Shown: in pieces, positions 32,037 to 39,909 of the stretch
Numbering within the stretch: position 1 is the stretch's first letter
Layout of the letters: each line of letters starts with the position of its first letter
Source of the DNA: JACMLC01 sp963720235
Lineage (GTDB): Bacteria > Acidobacteriota > Blastocatellia > Pyrinomonadales > Pyrinomonadaceae
Length of the DNA stretch: 64,000 nucleotides
NCBI GenBank assembly: GCA_963720235.1
Contig: OY970389.1
Span: forward strand, 3,534,001-3,598,000
Reading direction: 5' to 3'
Translations under genes and position numbers: made by a program
Notes under the pieces: generated by a model
The model's database searches: none
What the model was told of the DNA's origin: nothing
What the model saw: only the letters and a program-made list of their open reading frames with translations

Positions 32037-33914
32037 TCATTTACCTTTCGGTTTCCGCGCGAGCAGCCGCGCGATGGTTTCAGTAACGAGCGTAATCTCC
32101 TCCGGCTTGCGCAAGAAAGCATTGACGCCTTCGCGCCGCGCATCTCTTTCAATGTCGCTGGCCGAGAGCATGATGATTGGAATGTGCTGGCGATGCCGCA
32201 GACTACGCGCCACAGAGACCAGTTCCAAACCATCCATGCCCGGCAAGTCGTTATCAAAAATCAGCACGTCATACGGAATCTCGCTTTCGAGCAGCCGCAG
32301 CGCAGTCGCTCCATCCGCCAGCGATTCAACCAACCAGCCTTCCATCTCCAAAGTATCCCGCAAAGCCTCCGCCACCATCCTGTTATCTTCGACATGCAGA
32401 ATCGTCAGAGGTCGCAGCTCCGTCCCTGCGTCGTCAATAAACATCAGGCTCTGCCTGCGCTCCTTGGCGGGCGCGCGCTCGCGCAGCAGGTCTTCATGCC
32501 AGCGATTTAATTTCTTAATCAGGCTCGTATGATTTCCAAACCCCAGCATACGCGCCGCACGCGTCACACTCCGCCCTGCATCCTTCAGCGCACGCTCAAT
32601 AATCCGCGCCTCGTAACGCCGCAAAGCATCCTTGAGCGAAAAGTTTTCCCAAGTCGGCGGCGTCGGCAGAATCCCCGCCAGAAACAGGACGCGCTGCGCA
32701 CAAGACACCAACCGCTCCTTCGTCGCCGAATTACGCGACGCCGCCAGCAAAGCCAAAGCCCGCTCAAACGTCACACTCAACTCATCCACAGTCAGATGCT
32801 CGCCCAACTCCTCGATAATAGTAAGCGCAGCCTGCCCGGCATTTTCATCATCTCCAGCGTTCCCCGCCACTTCGACAGCACTTTGCAGAGCCTGCCGTGC
32901 ATCCTGCTGACGATTCATGCGCGCCAGACACATGCCATGCGTGATGAGAGCCTCCGCATACAAAGACTGCTCACCACCTGTTTCGAGAGTTCGCACAGCA
33001 GAACGCGCAAGCTTTTCCGCTTCGGCTGTACGCCCCTCTGCCAACAGCACCTTTGCGCGCGCGTCATCAACCTGTGCGATATGTACTTTATCTCTTAATC
33101 TTGTGAAGAGAGCCTGCGCTCTATCAAGATGCTCGTGAGCTTCACGGAATTTCTTAATAGTCCCGAATAAAAATCCCAGATTATTCTCAACGCAGGCTTG
33201 ATACCGCGTGTGTCCGGCCTGTTCAAAGTGATAACTAGCAGCAGCAAACTCAACGAGCGCGCGATCTATATAATCATTTCGGGACTCTGTCTGCCCAAGA
33301 ATCACAAGAAGGTTAGCAAATCCATTATGAAATTTTCCGTTAAGCGAATGACTCTCTATTTGATTAAAATATGGGGCAGCTTCATTGTAACGACTCAGCG
33401 CATCGTTGTATCTTGTGGCAAGCTTTTCGACAATAGCACTTCGATATAGAGCTATTGCCTTTAACTTATTGTCTCTATCATTAATTCGGCTTATAGCCTC
33501 CTTCAACATTACACGCGCTTCATCGTAGGCTCCTTCCCGCCAATAACACTGAGCAAGCTCTGTCTGTGCTTCGGCTGCCTTTCTTGCATCTTCTAATAAC
33601 GCAAAAATTGTGAAGCTCTCGCTAATCTGATCCTTTGCGATTGCCTGTGCTCCCTCAATCTGTTTCATACTGCCGATCTGCCCCGTCAGAATGCCTGTAC
33701 GCAGAAGCACTTCGGCTGCTGTAGTTTGGTCTAACCCCTCAAGTGCTGGACTTTGACCAAAGCCTTGCCATAAATCGCCCATCGCTTCACAGGCGGTTTC
33801 ATAATTACCCATTTCTTCTAGCTCTTTTGAGAGACGACATCGAAGAGCCGCACGTTCATCTCGTGTCAACGCTGGATCAGCTATTTGATGAAGCAGTTGA
33901 TTTGTTAAGTTCAT
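32037..33914 (-). CDS. TPR regulator with Fis-type HTH and C-terminal receiver domain
   Basis: 625 aa from the ATG at 33914 (MNLTNQLLHQIADPAL), which aligns with the start of the paralogue at 15974. GGAAAGG is upstream, and longer frames cross the intergenic DNA. TPR-like helices at 1-400 (LAQCYWREGAYDEARVML, NNLGFLFGTIKKFREAHEHL), Fis HTH about 440-480 (IIERALKDAGRSVTRAARML), receiver about 507-620 (ILHVEDNRMVAEAL; phospho-acceptor Asp in LIFDNDLPGMDG; Lys in LRKPEE). A receiver at the end of a DNA-binding TPR protein is unusual and adds phosphorelay input. It is divergent from an exported-peptide gene. Confidence 0.83.
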   Translation of the reverse strand: MNLTNQLLHQIADPALTRDERAALRCRLSKELEEMGNYETACEAMGDLWQGFGQSPALEGLDQTTAAEVLLRTGILTGQIGSMKQIEGAQAIAKDQISESFTIFALLEDARKAAEAQTELAQCYWREGAYDEARVMLKEAISRINDRDNKLKAIALYRSAIVEKLATRYNDALSRYNEAAPYFNQIESHSLNGKFHNGFANLLVILGQTESRNDYIDRALVEFAAASYHFEQAGHTRYQACVENNLGFLFGTIKKFREAHEHLDRAQALFTRLRDKVHIAQVDDARAKVLLAEGRTAEAEKLARSAVRTLETGGEQSLYAEALITHGMCLARMNRQQDARQALQSAVEVAGNAGDDENAGQAALTIIEELGEHLTVDELSVTFERALALLAASRNSATKERLVSCAQRVLFLAGILPTPPTWENFSLKDALRRYEARIIERALKDAGRSVTRAARMLGFGNHTSLIKKLNRWHEDLLRERAPAKERRQSLMFIDDAGTELRPLTILHVEDNRMVAEALRDTLEMEGWLVESLADGATALRLLESEIPYDVLIFDNDLPGMDGLELVSVARSLRHRQHIPIIMLSASDIERDARREGVNAFLRKPEEITLVTETIARLLARKPKGK

Positions 33915-34124
33915 GTGAGGTTTACCTTTCCATAGAGTAGATAAAAAAGTGTCGGAGCTAGGGATACTAAGACATACCCTATTAGTCCAGCATGTTAATA
34001 TGCCTCCTTGAAGAACCTCGTCTTGGGTGGTCTGGTCAGGATACATCTCGCCATCCATCTCAAACTAAAAGAGCTAAGACCTCATTATTTAAGAGCAAAA
34101 GAACACCAAAAACAGGAGAATCAA

Positions 34125-34358
34125 ATGAAACCCTTACGACGATTCTGCACCATGCTCACGTTGACTCTCATACTGGCCCTCCAAGTAATGGCGGGGCAGA
34201 TAGAAATCGGTGTTGTGCAAACACCACCTTCTCCACGAGAAGGACAGATTGAAATTCCTCATACCAAAGAAGGCGAAATATCAACCCCGGTCACGGCTAC
34301 AGATTTGGTGGTCAAGACTGCGTTGAATCTGTATCACGGCATGCTGGCCGTGTTTTAA
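34125..34358 (+). CDS. Small exported peptide paired with TPR-Fis-REC regulator (module 2)
   Basis: 77 aa. ATG 34125 has AGGAGA 5 nt upstream. The signal peptide MKPLRRFCTMLTLTLILALQ ends near VMA. The mature part is about 53 aa: a Pro/Glu-rich section with two GQIEI/GEIST repeats, then TATDLVVKTALNLYHGMLAVF-type hydrophobic tail. It shares the MKxLRRxC start, AG after cleavage and D-x-x-V-[VL]-[KR]-[ST] before the tail with the peptide at 17603. Likely exported; possibly a regulator ligand (inference). Confidence 0.7.
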   Translation: MKPLRRFCTMLTLTLILALQVMAGQIEIGVVQTPPSPREGQIEIPHTKEGEISTPVTATDLVVKTALNLYHGMLAVF

Positions 34359-34816
34359 AGCCGCGCGCGTAAGACGCAATTTCGCTTGTTCAAGCTGCCG
34401 TTATAGGCGGCTTGGTTGTGGTGTGTCTGGGACCAGTGCCGGAAGGTCGAGAGATTGCAAGGAGGCTCGACGAGGAGGCACTGCACGTTACAGCGCGAGA
34501 GATTAACGCTCTTGTCAAGGCTCTGGCAATAAATATTTTCTTGCCAAGATGACCGATGAGGGCGAATTTATTGAGTTTATCCTCTGCTGTAACTTTTGGA
34601 ACAGGTGTGAATGGCTGCGCGGCGGTGGTTTAGTGTGAATTAAAGCCGGGAGGACAAGGGGGCAAAGACTTGTCCCTGTGCTGCAAATTTCATTGACATC
34701 TCTCTTGTCGCTCGCTAACATCTGTCAGCCCCTAACACAATCAACAGCCTAGCGGTAATGCCCCTCACAGGGTACTACCTCCTATTTAGTTTTACTCACA
34801 AAAGGAGGACAACCAA
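34359..34816. other. Intergenic region without a supported gene
   Basis: About 460 bp between two peptide genes. It includes small hairpins (for example GCCGTTATAGGCGGC) and a TACTACCT half-site at about 34775 that resembles half of the palindrome near the two-component system. No clear gene or terminator. Confidence 0.4.
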
Positions 34817-35092
34817 ATGCGAACTTCACTGATTAAACGTCGCTCCATCAAGGTCTTGCTCGCGGTCATCCTGTTCGCCGTGGCCGTGGCGGTGGCAATT
34901 GCTCTTTCTCCTGCGCGGCGCACGGAAGCGCAGCCATGTTACGAGGTGGAGCATGAATACTACTCCGACGCGACTTACACCACACAGGTCGGTCTGAGGC
35001 ACATCACCTGTAGCGGAACTTACAGTTGGGGGCAGGTGACTCAATACAAAATCACTATTACCGGTGATTGTTGCGGCAGTTGTTGCGACTGA
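34817..35092 (+). CDS. Secreted Cys-rich small protein, DUF6289-like
   Basis: 91 aa. AAAAGGAGGA lies just before the ATG. Basic n-region and a long hydrophobic core (VLLAVILFAVAVAVAIAL), cleavage near TEAQ. The mature 50 or so residues contain EYYSDATYTTQVG, CSGTYSWGQVT and the end GDCCGSCCD. The YYSD...CSG...WG pattern matches what I recall of the DUF6289 family of small bacterial exported proteins, function unknown. The terminal CC-x-x-CC is striking. Confidence 0.75.
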   Translation: MRTSLIKRRSIKVLLAVILFAVAVAVAIALSPARRTEAQPCYEVEHEYYSDATYTTQVGLRHITCSGTYSWGQVTQYKITITGDCCGSCCD

Positions 35093-35126
35093 GAGCAACA
35101 TCACGCTTAGCAGGTTGAGCGGATAA

Positions 35127-35170
35127 TGGAGTGCCTGTGCGTTGCAGCCCGGCACTCCACTTCTTTTGTC
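35127..35170 (+). terminator. Intrinsic terminator after the Cys-rich peptide gene
   Basis: TGGAGTGCC pairs with GGCACTCCA, followed by CTTCTTTT. Confidence 0.75.
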
Positions 35171-35197
35171 AGCTTCCGGCAATAATAAAAGGCGCAA

Positions 35198-35243
35198 GCA
35201 GCCACACACAGCAATCGTTAGCATCCCGCGTTTGTGTGGCTGC
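35198..35243. other. Hairpin just before the ffh promoter
   Basis: GCAGCCACAC and GTGTGGCTGC pair over 10 bp around a 26-nt loop. It could be a bidirectional terminator or an operator. Confidence 0.4.
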
Positions 35244-35244
35244 C

Positions 35245-35273
35245 TTGACACACTTGCGGCACGCCTTTATCAT
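35245..35273 (+). promoter_or_regulatory. Sigma-70 promoter of the ffh-rplS operon
   Basis: TTGACA and TATCAT with the ideal 17-bp spacing, about 48 bp before the ffh ATG. Confidence 0.75.
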
Positions 35274-35320
35274 CTTCGTTTCCGTCTCCGGCGCGGATTT
35301 GTGTCTATCGTAGCAGAAGT

Positions 35321-36838
35321 ATGTTCGAATCTTTATCCGACAAGTTAAAACGCACGCTCAAGAATCTGCGCGGTGAGGGGGTCTTAACGCCTGAGCACGT
35401 GGACGCAGCCTTGCGCGAGATTCGTCTTGCTCTCTTAGAGGCGGATGTCAATTACAAGGTCGCGAAAGATTTTATCGCGTCGGTCAAGGAGAAGGCGGAA
35501 GGCCAGCAGGTCTGGCAGGAATTGAAGCCTTCGGAGCAGGTCGTCAAGATTGTTTTTGACGAGCTTGTTGATTTGCTCGGCGGGCAATCTTCGCGGCTCG
35601 TCTTTACGAAGACGATTCCAAATGTAGTGATGATTGTCGGCCTGCAAGGCTCAGGCAAGACAACCTCTACTGGCAAGATTGCGCGCTGGCTGGCACAGAA
35701 TCAGGAGCGCAAGCCTTTGTTGCTCTCCGTTGACGTTTATCGCCCGGCGGCGCGCGAGCAGTTAAAAGTAATTGCTAAAGCCACAGGGCAATCGATCTTT
35801 GAACTGCCGGAAACGAATGACCCGCTGACGCTCGTGCGCGAAGCTTATAAGCACGCGCAGCAGACGGGCTTTGACACGCTCCTGATAGACACTGCCGGTC
35901 GCCTGCACATTGACGACGAGTTGATGGAAGAGCTTGAGCGCATCAAGGCAGAGACCAAGCCTGTAGAGATTCTGTTCGTGGCGGACGCGATGACGGGACA
36001 GGATGCCGTGCGTTCAGCAGAAGAGTTTCATCGCCGTATAGGAATCACCGGCGTTGTTCTCACAAAGATGGATGGAGATGCGCGCGGCGGTGCGGCTCTG
36101 TCAATCAAGCAGGTCACGGGTCAGCCTGTAAAGTTTGTCGGCGTCGGCGAAAAGTATGATGCCTTAGAGCCTTTCTATCCAGACCGCATTGCTCAAAGAA
36201 TTTTGGGCATGGGCGACGTGCTGTCGCTGATTGAAGAAGTGCAGTCGAAGGTGGATCAGTCGGAAGCCGAAGAGCAGATGAAGCGGCTTCAACAGAACTC
36301 TTTCACGCTCGACGATTTTCGCAAGCAGCTACGACAGGTTAAAAAGCTCGGCTCATTTACAAAGATTATGAAGATGCTGCCGGATCAACTTTTGGGCGGC
36401 ATAGGCATGCCGGACTTATCCGAAGAGCAGTCCGCGCAGATGGAAGCGGAGCTCAAGCGCACGGAAGCCATCATTGATTCGATGACGGGCGAGGAGCGCG
36501 CAGACCATAAGATTCTGAACGCGAACCGCAGGCGCAGAATCGCGCGCGGCTCAGGCACAAATGTCGCAGAAGTCAACGCCTTGATAAAGCAGTACACGGA
36601 GATGCGGCAGATGATGCGGCAACTCTCTGGCTCCGGGATGTTCGGCGGCGCGGGCGGCGGCGGCGGACTCAAGGGCAAGATGATGCGCAAGATGGCAGGG
36701 ATGATGGGCATGCCTGACATGAGCGCCATGATGGGCGGCAACGGCGATGACGCGGATTTCTCAGGCGGATTGCCACAGCTTCCCGCTGGGCCTTCGCGCA
36801 AGAAGTTGAAGAAGAAGAGGCGTAAGAAAAGACATTAA
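35321..36838 (+). CDS. ffh: Signal recognition particle protein Ffh
   Basis: 505 aa GTPase that binds signal sequences on ribosomes with 4.5S RNA and delivers them to FtsY. N domain 1-85; G domain with P-loop GLQGSGKTTSTGK, DTAGRLHIDDEL and TKMDGDARGG; Met-rich M domain from about 325 (FTLDDFRKQLRQVKKLGSFTK) with RRRRIARGSG for RNA binding. The last 70 residues are Gly/Met-rich with a Lys/Arg end (KKLKKKRRKKRH), longer than in E. coli. It is the first gene of the operon. Confidence 0.97.
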   Translation: MFESLSDKLKRTLKNLRGEGVLTPEHVDAALREIRLALLEADVNYKVAKDFIASVKEKAEGQQVWQELKPSEQVVKIVFDELVDLLGGQSSRLVFTKTIPNVVMIVGLQGSGKTTSTGKIARWLAQNQERKPLLLSVDVYRPAAREQLKVIAKATGQSIFELPETNDPLTLVREAYKHAQQTGFDTLLIDTAGRLHIDDELMEELERIKAETKPVEILFVADAMTGQDAVRSAEEFHRRIGITGVVLTKMDGDARGGAALSIKQVTGQPVKFVGVGEKYDALEPFYPDRIAQRILGMGDVLSLIEEVQSKVDQSEAEEQMKRLQQNSFTLDDFRKQLRQVKKLGSFTKIMKMLPDQLLGGIGMPDLSEEQSAQMEAELKRTEAIIDSMTGEERADHKILNANRRRRIARGSGTNVAEVNALIKQYTEMRQMMRQLSGSGMFGGAGGGGGLKGKMMRKMAGMMGMPDMSAMMGGNGDDADFSGGLPQLPAGPSRKKLKKKRRKKRH

Positions 36839-36844
36839 GCAACG

Positions 36845-36915
36845 TGTCAGATGCTAGATGTTAGATGTCAATAGCGTCCGACTTAATCACAAACATCTGA
36901 CATCTGACATCCGAC
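36845..36915. repeat. Palindrome of CATCTGACATC-type units (family C1)
   Basis: The left arm contains CAGATGCTAGATGTTAGATG and the right arm its approximate reverse complement. It occupies the ffh-rpsP gap. Confidence 0.8.
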
Positions 36916-36927
36916 GGAGGAAAAGAC

Positions 36928-37185
36928 TTGTTAGCAATTAGATTAATGCGTATGGGTGCGAAGAAGCGGCCCGCATACAGAATCGTGGTCAAGGAAAAAC
37001 TCTCGAAACGCGACGGCGCGTACATAGAGAACATTGGCACTTACGACCCGACGCGCGAGCCTGCCGCTGTGACGCTCGACTTGGAGCGCGCGCAGTACTG
37101 GATGGAGAAAGGCGCGCAGCCGACAGACACCGTGCGCCGCTTGATTAAATCGAGCGCGAAAGCTCAACAACAGTCTGAAGTCTAA
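36928..37185 (+). CDS. rpsP: 30S ribosomal protein S16
   Basis: 85 aa. The TTG start at 36928 is supported by CGGAGG 8 nt upstream and by the family N-terminus (M-x-x-IRLMRMGAKKRPAYRIVV). YIENIGTYDP and DTVRRLI are also typical. The end (QQSEV, stop) enters the following palindrome. Between ffh and rimM, as in many bacteria. Confidence 0.96.
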   Translation: MLAIRLMRMGAKKRPAYRIVVKEKLSKRDGAYIENIGTYDPTREPAAVTLDLERAQYWMEKGAQPTDTVRRLIKSSAKAQQQSEV

Positions 37186-37244
37186 AGTCTGGAGTCAGCA
37201 ATCTGACTTCGGACTCTTGACTCCAGACTTTAGACTCCTGACTT
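37171..37244. repeat. Palindrome of AGTCTAAAGTCTGGAGTC-type units (family C2)
   Basis: GTCTAAAGTCTGGAGTCA and TGACTCCAGACTTTAGAC pair over 18 bp. It fills the rpsP-khpA gap including the rpsP stop codon. Confidence 0.9.
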
Positions 37245-37248
37245 GTTT

Positions 37249-37479
37249 ATGAAAGAGACCGTCGAAATGATCGTGAAGGCTCTGGTGGACGACGTTGAGG
37301 CGGTAGAGGTGCGCGAGGTCGAAGGCGGCAACACCGTGAAGATTGAAGTGCGCGTCGCAGAGTCTGACATGGGCAAGCTCATCGGGCGACAGGGACGCAC
37401 AGTGCGCGCTCTGCGCTCTCTGCTTCATGCCGCGAGCATGAAGGCCAATCGCCGCTTCGTGCTCGAAATCATCGAATGA
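37249..37479 (+). CDS. khpA: KH-domain RNA-binding protein KhpA
   Basis: 76 aa from ATG 37249 (MKETVEMIVKALVDD); an upstream TTG lies in the repeat. A single KH domain with the GxxG loop GKLIGRQGRTVRAL. KhpA binds RNA and is linked to cell-size and sRNA control in Gram-positives. The rpsP-khpA-rimM order is conserved. Its end overlaps rimM by ATGA. Confidence 0.93.
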   Translation: MKETVEMIVKALVDDVEAVEVREVEGGNTVKIEVRVAESDMGKLIGRQGRTVRALRSLLHAASMKANRRFVLEIIE

Positions 37480-38033
37480 GCGAAGAGCCAAAGGCGAGCG
37501 ATGAGGCCATTGAAACGGAAGAGTTGGTGGCCGTCGCGCAGATAGTCAAAGTGCGCGGCTTGCGCGGCGAGGTCGTGGCTGATCTTTTGACAGATTTTCC
37601 AGAACGGTTCGAGGGCTTACGGCGGCTCATCGCCGTCGCGCCAGACGGGCAGAGGAAATCACTCGCGCTTGAAGAGCATTGGCTTCAAGGCGGGCGCATC
37701 ATTCTCAAGTTCGAGGGCTTTGATAGCATCGAAGACGCAACCGCGCTCGTCGGTTATGAATTGACTGTGCCGGAGCGTGAGCGCGTCAGGCTTCCCGAAG
37801 ATGAGTTTTATGATTGGGAGCTCACGGGCTGCCGCGTCGAAACCATCGCGGGAGAGCACATCGGCCAGGTGCGCGAAGTCTTGCACACTGGCGCGAATGA
37901 TGTGCTGGTTGTAGAGGGCGCAAACACTGGCCGCGAACACTTGCTCCCACTCGCGGAAGAGATTTGCACGTTGATTGACATCAAAGGCAAGCTCATACGC
38001 ATAGACGCGCCCGAAGGCTTACTGGAATTTTAG
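37476..38033 (+). CDS. rimM: Ribosome maturation factor RimM
   Basis: 185 aa. N-terminal RimM barrel (VAVAQIVKVRGLRGEVVADL...) and C-terminal PRC barrel (DEFYDWELTGCRVET, LPLAEEICTLIDIKGKLIRI). It assists 16S rRNA processing and 30S head assembly near S19. Start overlaps khpA (ATGA). Confidence 0.95.
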   Translation: MSEEPKASDEAIETEELVAVAQIVKVRGLRGEVVADLLTDFPERFEGLRRLIAVAPDGQRKSLALEEHWLQGGRIILKFEGFDSIEDATALVGYELTVPERERVRLPEDEFYDWELTGCRVETIAGEHIGQVREVLHTGANDVLVVEGANTGREHLLPLAEEICTLIDIKGKLIRIDAPEGLLEF

Positions 38034-38045
38034 ATTTTTGATTTG

Positions 38046-38741
38046 ATGCGTTTTGACATCATCACTATCTTTCCTGATTTTTTCCGCGAGGCGTTCGATT
38101 ACGGAATCATACGCCGTGCGCGCGCAGCCGGATTGGTAGAGATAAACGCGCATGACCTGCGGCAGTGGACGCATGATAAGCACAGGCAGGTGGATGACAG
38201 ACCGTTCGGCGGTGGCGACGGAATGGTTTTAAAGCCTGAACCGCTCTTTGAGGCAGTTGAGAGTTTGACGGGCGCAAACGTGCGCGACTCTTTTGATAAA
38301 GCAACTCGCGTCGTCCTGCTCTCCCCGCAGGGGAGAGTTTTGACGCAATCCGTCGCGCAGGAATTGGCGACGCAGGCAGAGCGGATAGTTCTTATCTGCG
38401 GTCGCTATGAAGGAGTTGACGAGCGCGTCGCGGAAGCTTTAGTGACGGACGAAATTTCCATTGGGGATTACGTCTTGTCCGGCGGCGAGCCTGCGGCGAT
38501 TGTGCTGGTGGATGCCGTGACGCGTTTGATTCCCGGCGCACTCGGCAGTGAGACATCTGCGGTCAATGAATCTTTCTCGGAAGGTTTGTTGGATTACCCG
38601 CATTACACGCGCCCGCCGGATTTTCGCGGGATGCGCGTGCCGGAAGTTTTGTTGAGCGGCAATCATCAGGAGATTGCGCGCTGGCGCGAAGAGCGCGCGA
38701 GGCTCAAGACCGAGCGCAATCGCCCAGACCTTTTGAAATAA
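38046..38741 (+). CDS. trmD: tRNA (guanine37-N1)-methyltransferase TrmD
   Basis: 231 aa from ATG 38046 (MRFDIITIFPDFF). SPOUT-class enzyme using S-adenosylmethionine to methylate G37. Motifs: DDRPFGGGDGMVLKPEP, ICGRYEGVDERV, IGDYVLSGGEPAA (knot) and HYTRPPDFRGMRVPEVLLSGNH. Length is normal. It follows rimM closely. Confidence 0.97.
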   Translation: MRFDIITIFPDFFREAFDYGIIRRARAAGLVEINAHDLRQWTHDKHRQVDDRPFGGGDGMVLKPEPLFEAVESLTGANVRDSFDKATRVVLLSPQGRVLTQSVAQELATQAERIVLICGRYEGVDERVAEALVTDEISIGDYVLSGGEPAAIVLVDAVTRLIPGALGSETSAVNESFSEGLLDYPHYTRPPDFRGMRVPEVLLSGNHQEIARWREERARLKTERNRPDLLK

Positions 38742-38747
38742 TTTTTT

Positions 38748-38793
38748 GATTTTAGATTTGCCCAGGCAAATCCAAAATCGCAAATCTAAAATT
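38748..38793. repeat. Palindrome in the trmD-rplS gap (family C3)
   Basis: GATTTTAGATTTGC and GCAAATCTAAAAT pair around AATC-containing spacer. Confidence 0.75.
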
Positions 38794-38805
38794 GGAGTAA
38801 TTGAA

Positions 38806-39186
38806 ATGAATCGCTTAGACGCAGTTGATAAATCGCAGTTGCGCGAATCAATCCCGGACTTTCAACCGGGCGATACGGTGCGCGTCCATGTGCGCATTAA
38901 GGAATCGGAAACCAAAGAACGCTTGCAGGTCTTTGAAGGCATCGTGATTGCGCGCAAACATGGCGGCGTGCGCGAGACCATCACCGTGCGCAAGACCAGC
39001 TTCGGCGTCGGAGTCGAAAGAATCTTCCCGCTTCACGCGACCATCGTTGACCACATAGATGTCGTCAAACGTGGCCGCGTGCGCAGAGCCAAGCTCTATT
39101 ACCTGCGCGAGCTGCGCGGCAAGGCCGCACGCATCCGCGAGCGCGACACGCGCACGCAGGGCGCAACCGCAGCCGCGAAGAAGTAG
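38806..39186 (+). CDS. rplS: 50S ribosomal protein L19
   Basis: 126 aa from ATG 38806, with TTGGAG 9 nt upstream. PGDTVRVHVRIKESETKERLQ, FEGIVIARKHGG, TVRKTSFGVGVERIFPLHA and KLYYLRELRGKAARI are characteristic. It sits at the 30S-50S interface. Last gene of the operon; the Ala/Lys tail is variable. Confidence 0.97.
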   Translation: MNRLDAVDKSQLRESIPDFQPGDTVRVHVRIKESETKERLQVFEGIVIARKHGGVRETITVRKTSFGVGVERIFPLHATIVDHIDVVKRGRVRRAKLYYLRELRGKAARIRERDTRTQGATAAAKK

Positions 39187-39228
39187 AAGCAACAGACAAA
39201 AGATAAGAATCAAGTGATGCAGCACGAC

Positions 39229-39407
39229 AGCCCCGCAAGGGGCGGCATGTAGTAGCCCACGACTTACGTCGTGGGTTACGTAGTATAAATAACAAGCCCC
39301 GTAGGGGCGACACCAGTTATGTCGCCCCTACGGGGCTTGGTTCGTGTGTGTTATGCATGCCCCCGCGCTGACGCGCGGGGCTACTACATGCCGCCCCTTG
39401 CGGGGCT
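39229..39407. repeat. Family E palindromic repeat, copy 2
   Basis: AGCCCCGCAAGGGGCGGCAT at the left and its reverse complement at the right enclose three further hairpins (CCCACGAC/GTCGTGGG; AGCCCCGTAGGGGCGACA/TGTCGCCCCTACGGGGCT; CCCCGCGCTGACGCGCGGGG). It lies between convergent rplS and erpA and could end both transcripts. Confidence 0.9.
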
Positions 39408-39415
39408 GATTTGAC

Positions 39416-39778
39416 TTAGGCCGTGAACGAGGAGCCGCAGCCGCAGCCGCCCGTCGCGTTCGGGTTCGTAAAGGTAAAGCCGGAACCCATCACGCCCGTC
39501 ACGTAGTCAATCTTCACGCCGTTCAGGTATTGACCGCTGAACATATCAACGAAGAGGCGCACGCCATGCGCATCCAGAATGAAATCGCCCTGACGCGACT
39601 CTTCTTCGATATTGAGGCTGTACTGAAAGCCGGAGCAGCCGCCGGGGACGACACGCACGCGCAGGCCGGAGGTTTCCGGCAAGCCCTCTTCGGCCTCCAT
39701 AAACTTTTTGATTTCAGCCGCCGCAGTCTCTGTCAATTCCAGCGTCATTGGCGGTGCAGTTGTTGTAGTAGCAGACAT
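39416..39778 (-). CDS. erpA: Iron-sulfur cluster insertion protein (ErpA/IscA type)
   Basis: 120 aa. A-type carrier with the three conserved cysteines: GGCSGF and the C-terminal GCGCGSSF. The N-terminus (MSATTTTAPPM) is a short extension. It carries [2Fe-2S] or [4Fe-4S] clusters to apo-proteins. Neighbouring mrp, nifU and nifS make this a cluster-assembly locus. Whether it is ErpA, IscA or SufA cannot be settled from sequence alone. Confidence 0.9.
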   Translation of the reverse strand: MSATTTTAPPMTLELTETAAAEIKKFMEAEEGLPETSGLRVRVVPGGCSGFQYSLNIEEESRQGDFILDAHGVRLFVDMFSGQYLNGVKIDYVTGVMGSGFTFTNPNATGGCGCGSSFTA

Positions 39779-39909
39779 CTTTTATTTATCTCTCCTGATG
39801 AAAAAAATACTTCTCACGTTTAATTGCCGGTTTGCGATTCACTGAAACCTTGAGCGGCAACTCGTTTAGATGCACGTCGCAAACCCGAAGTCGCCTCTGT
39901 TTTACCACA

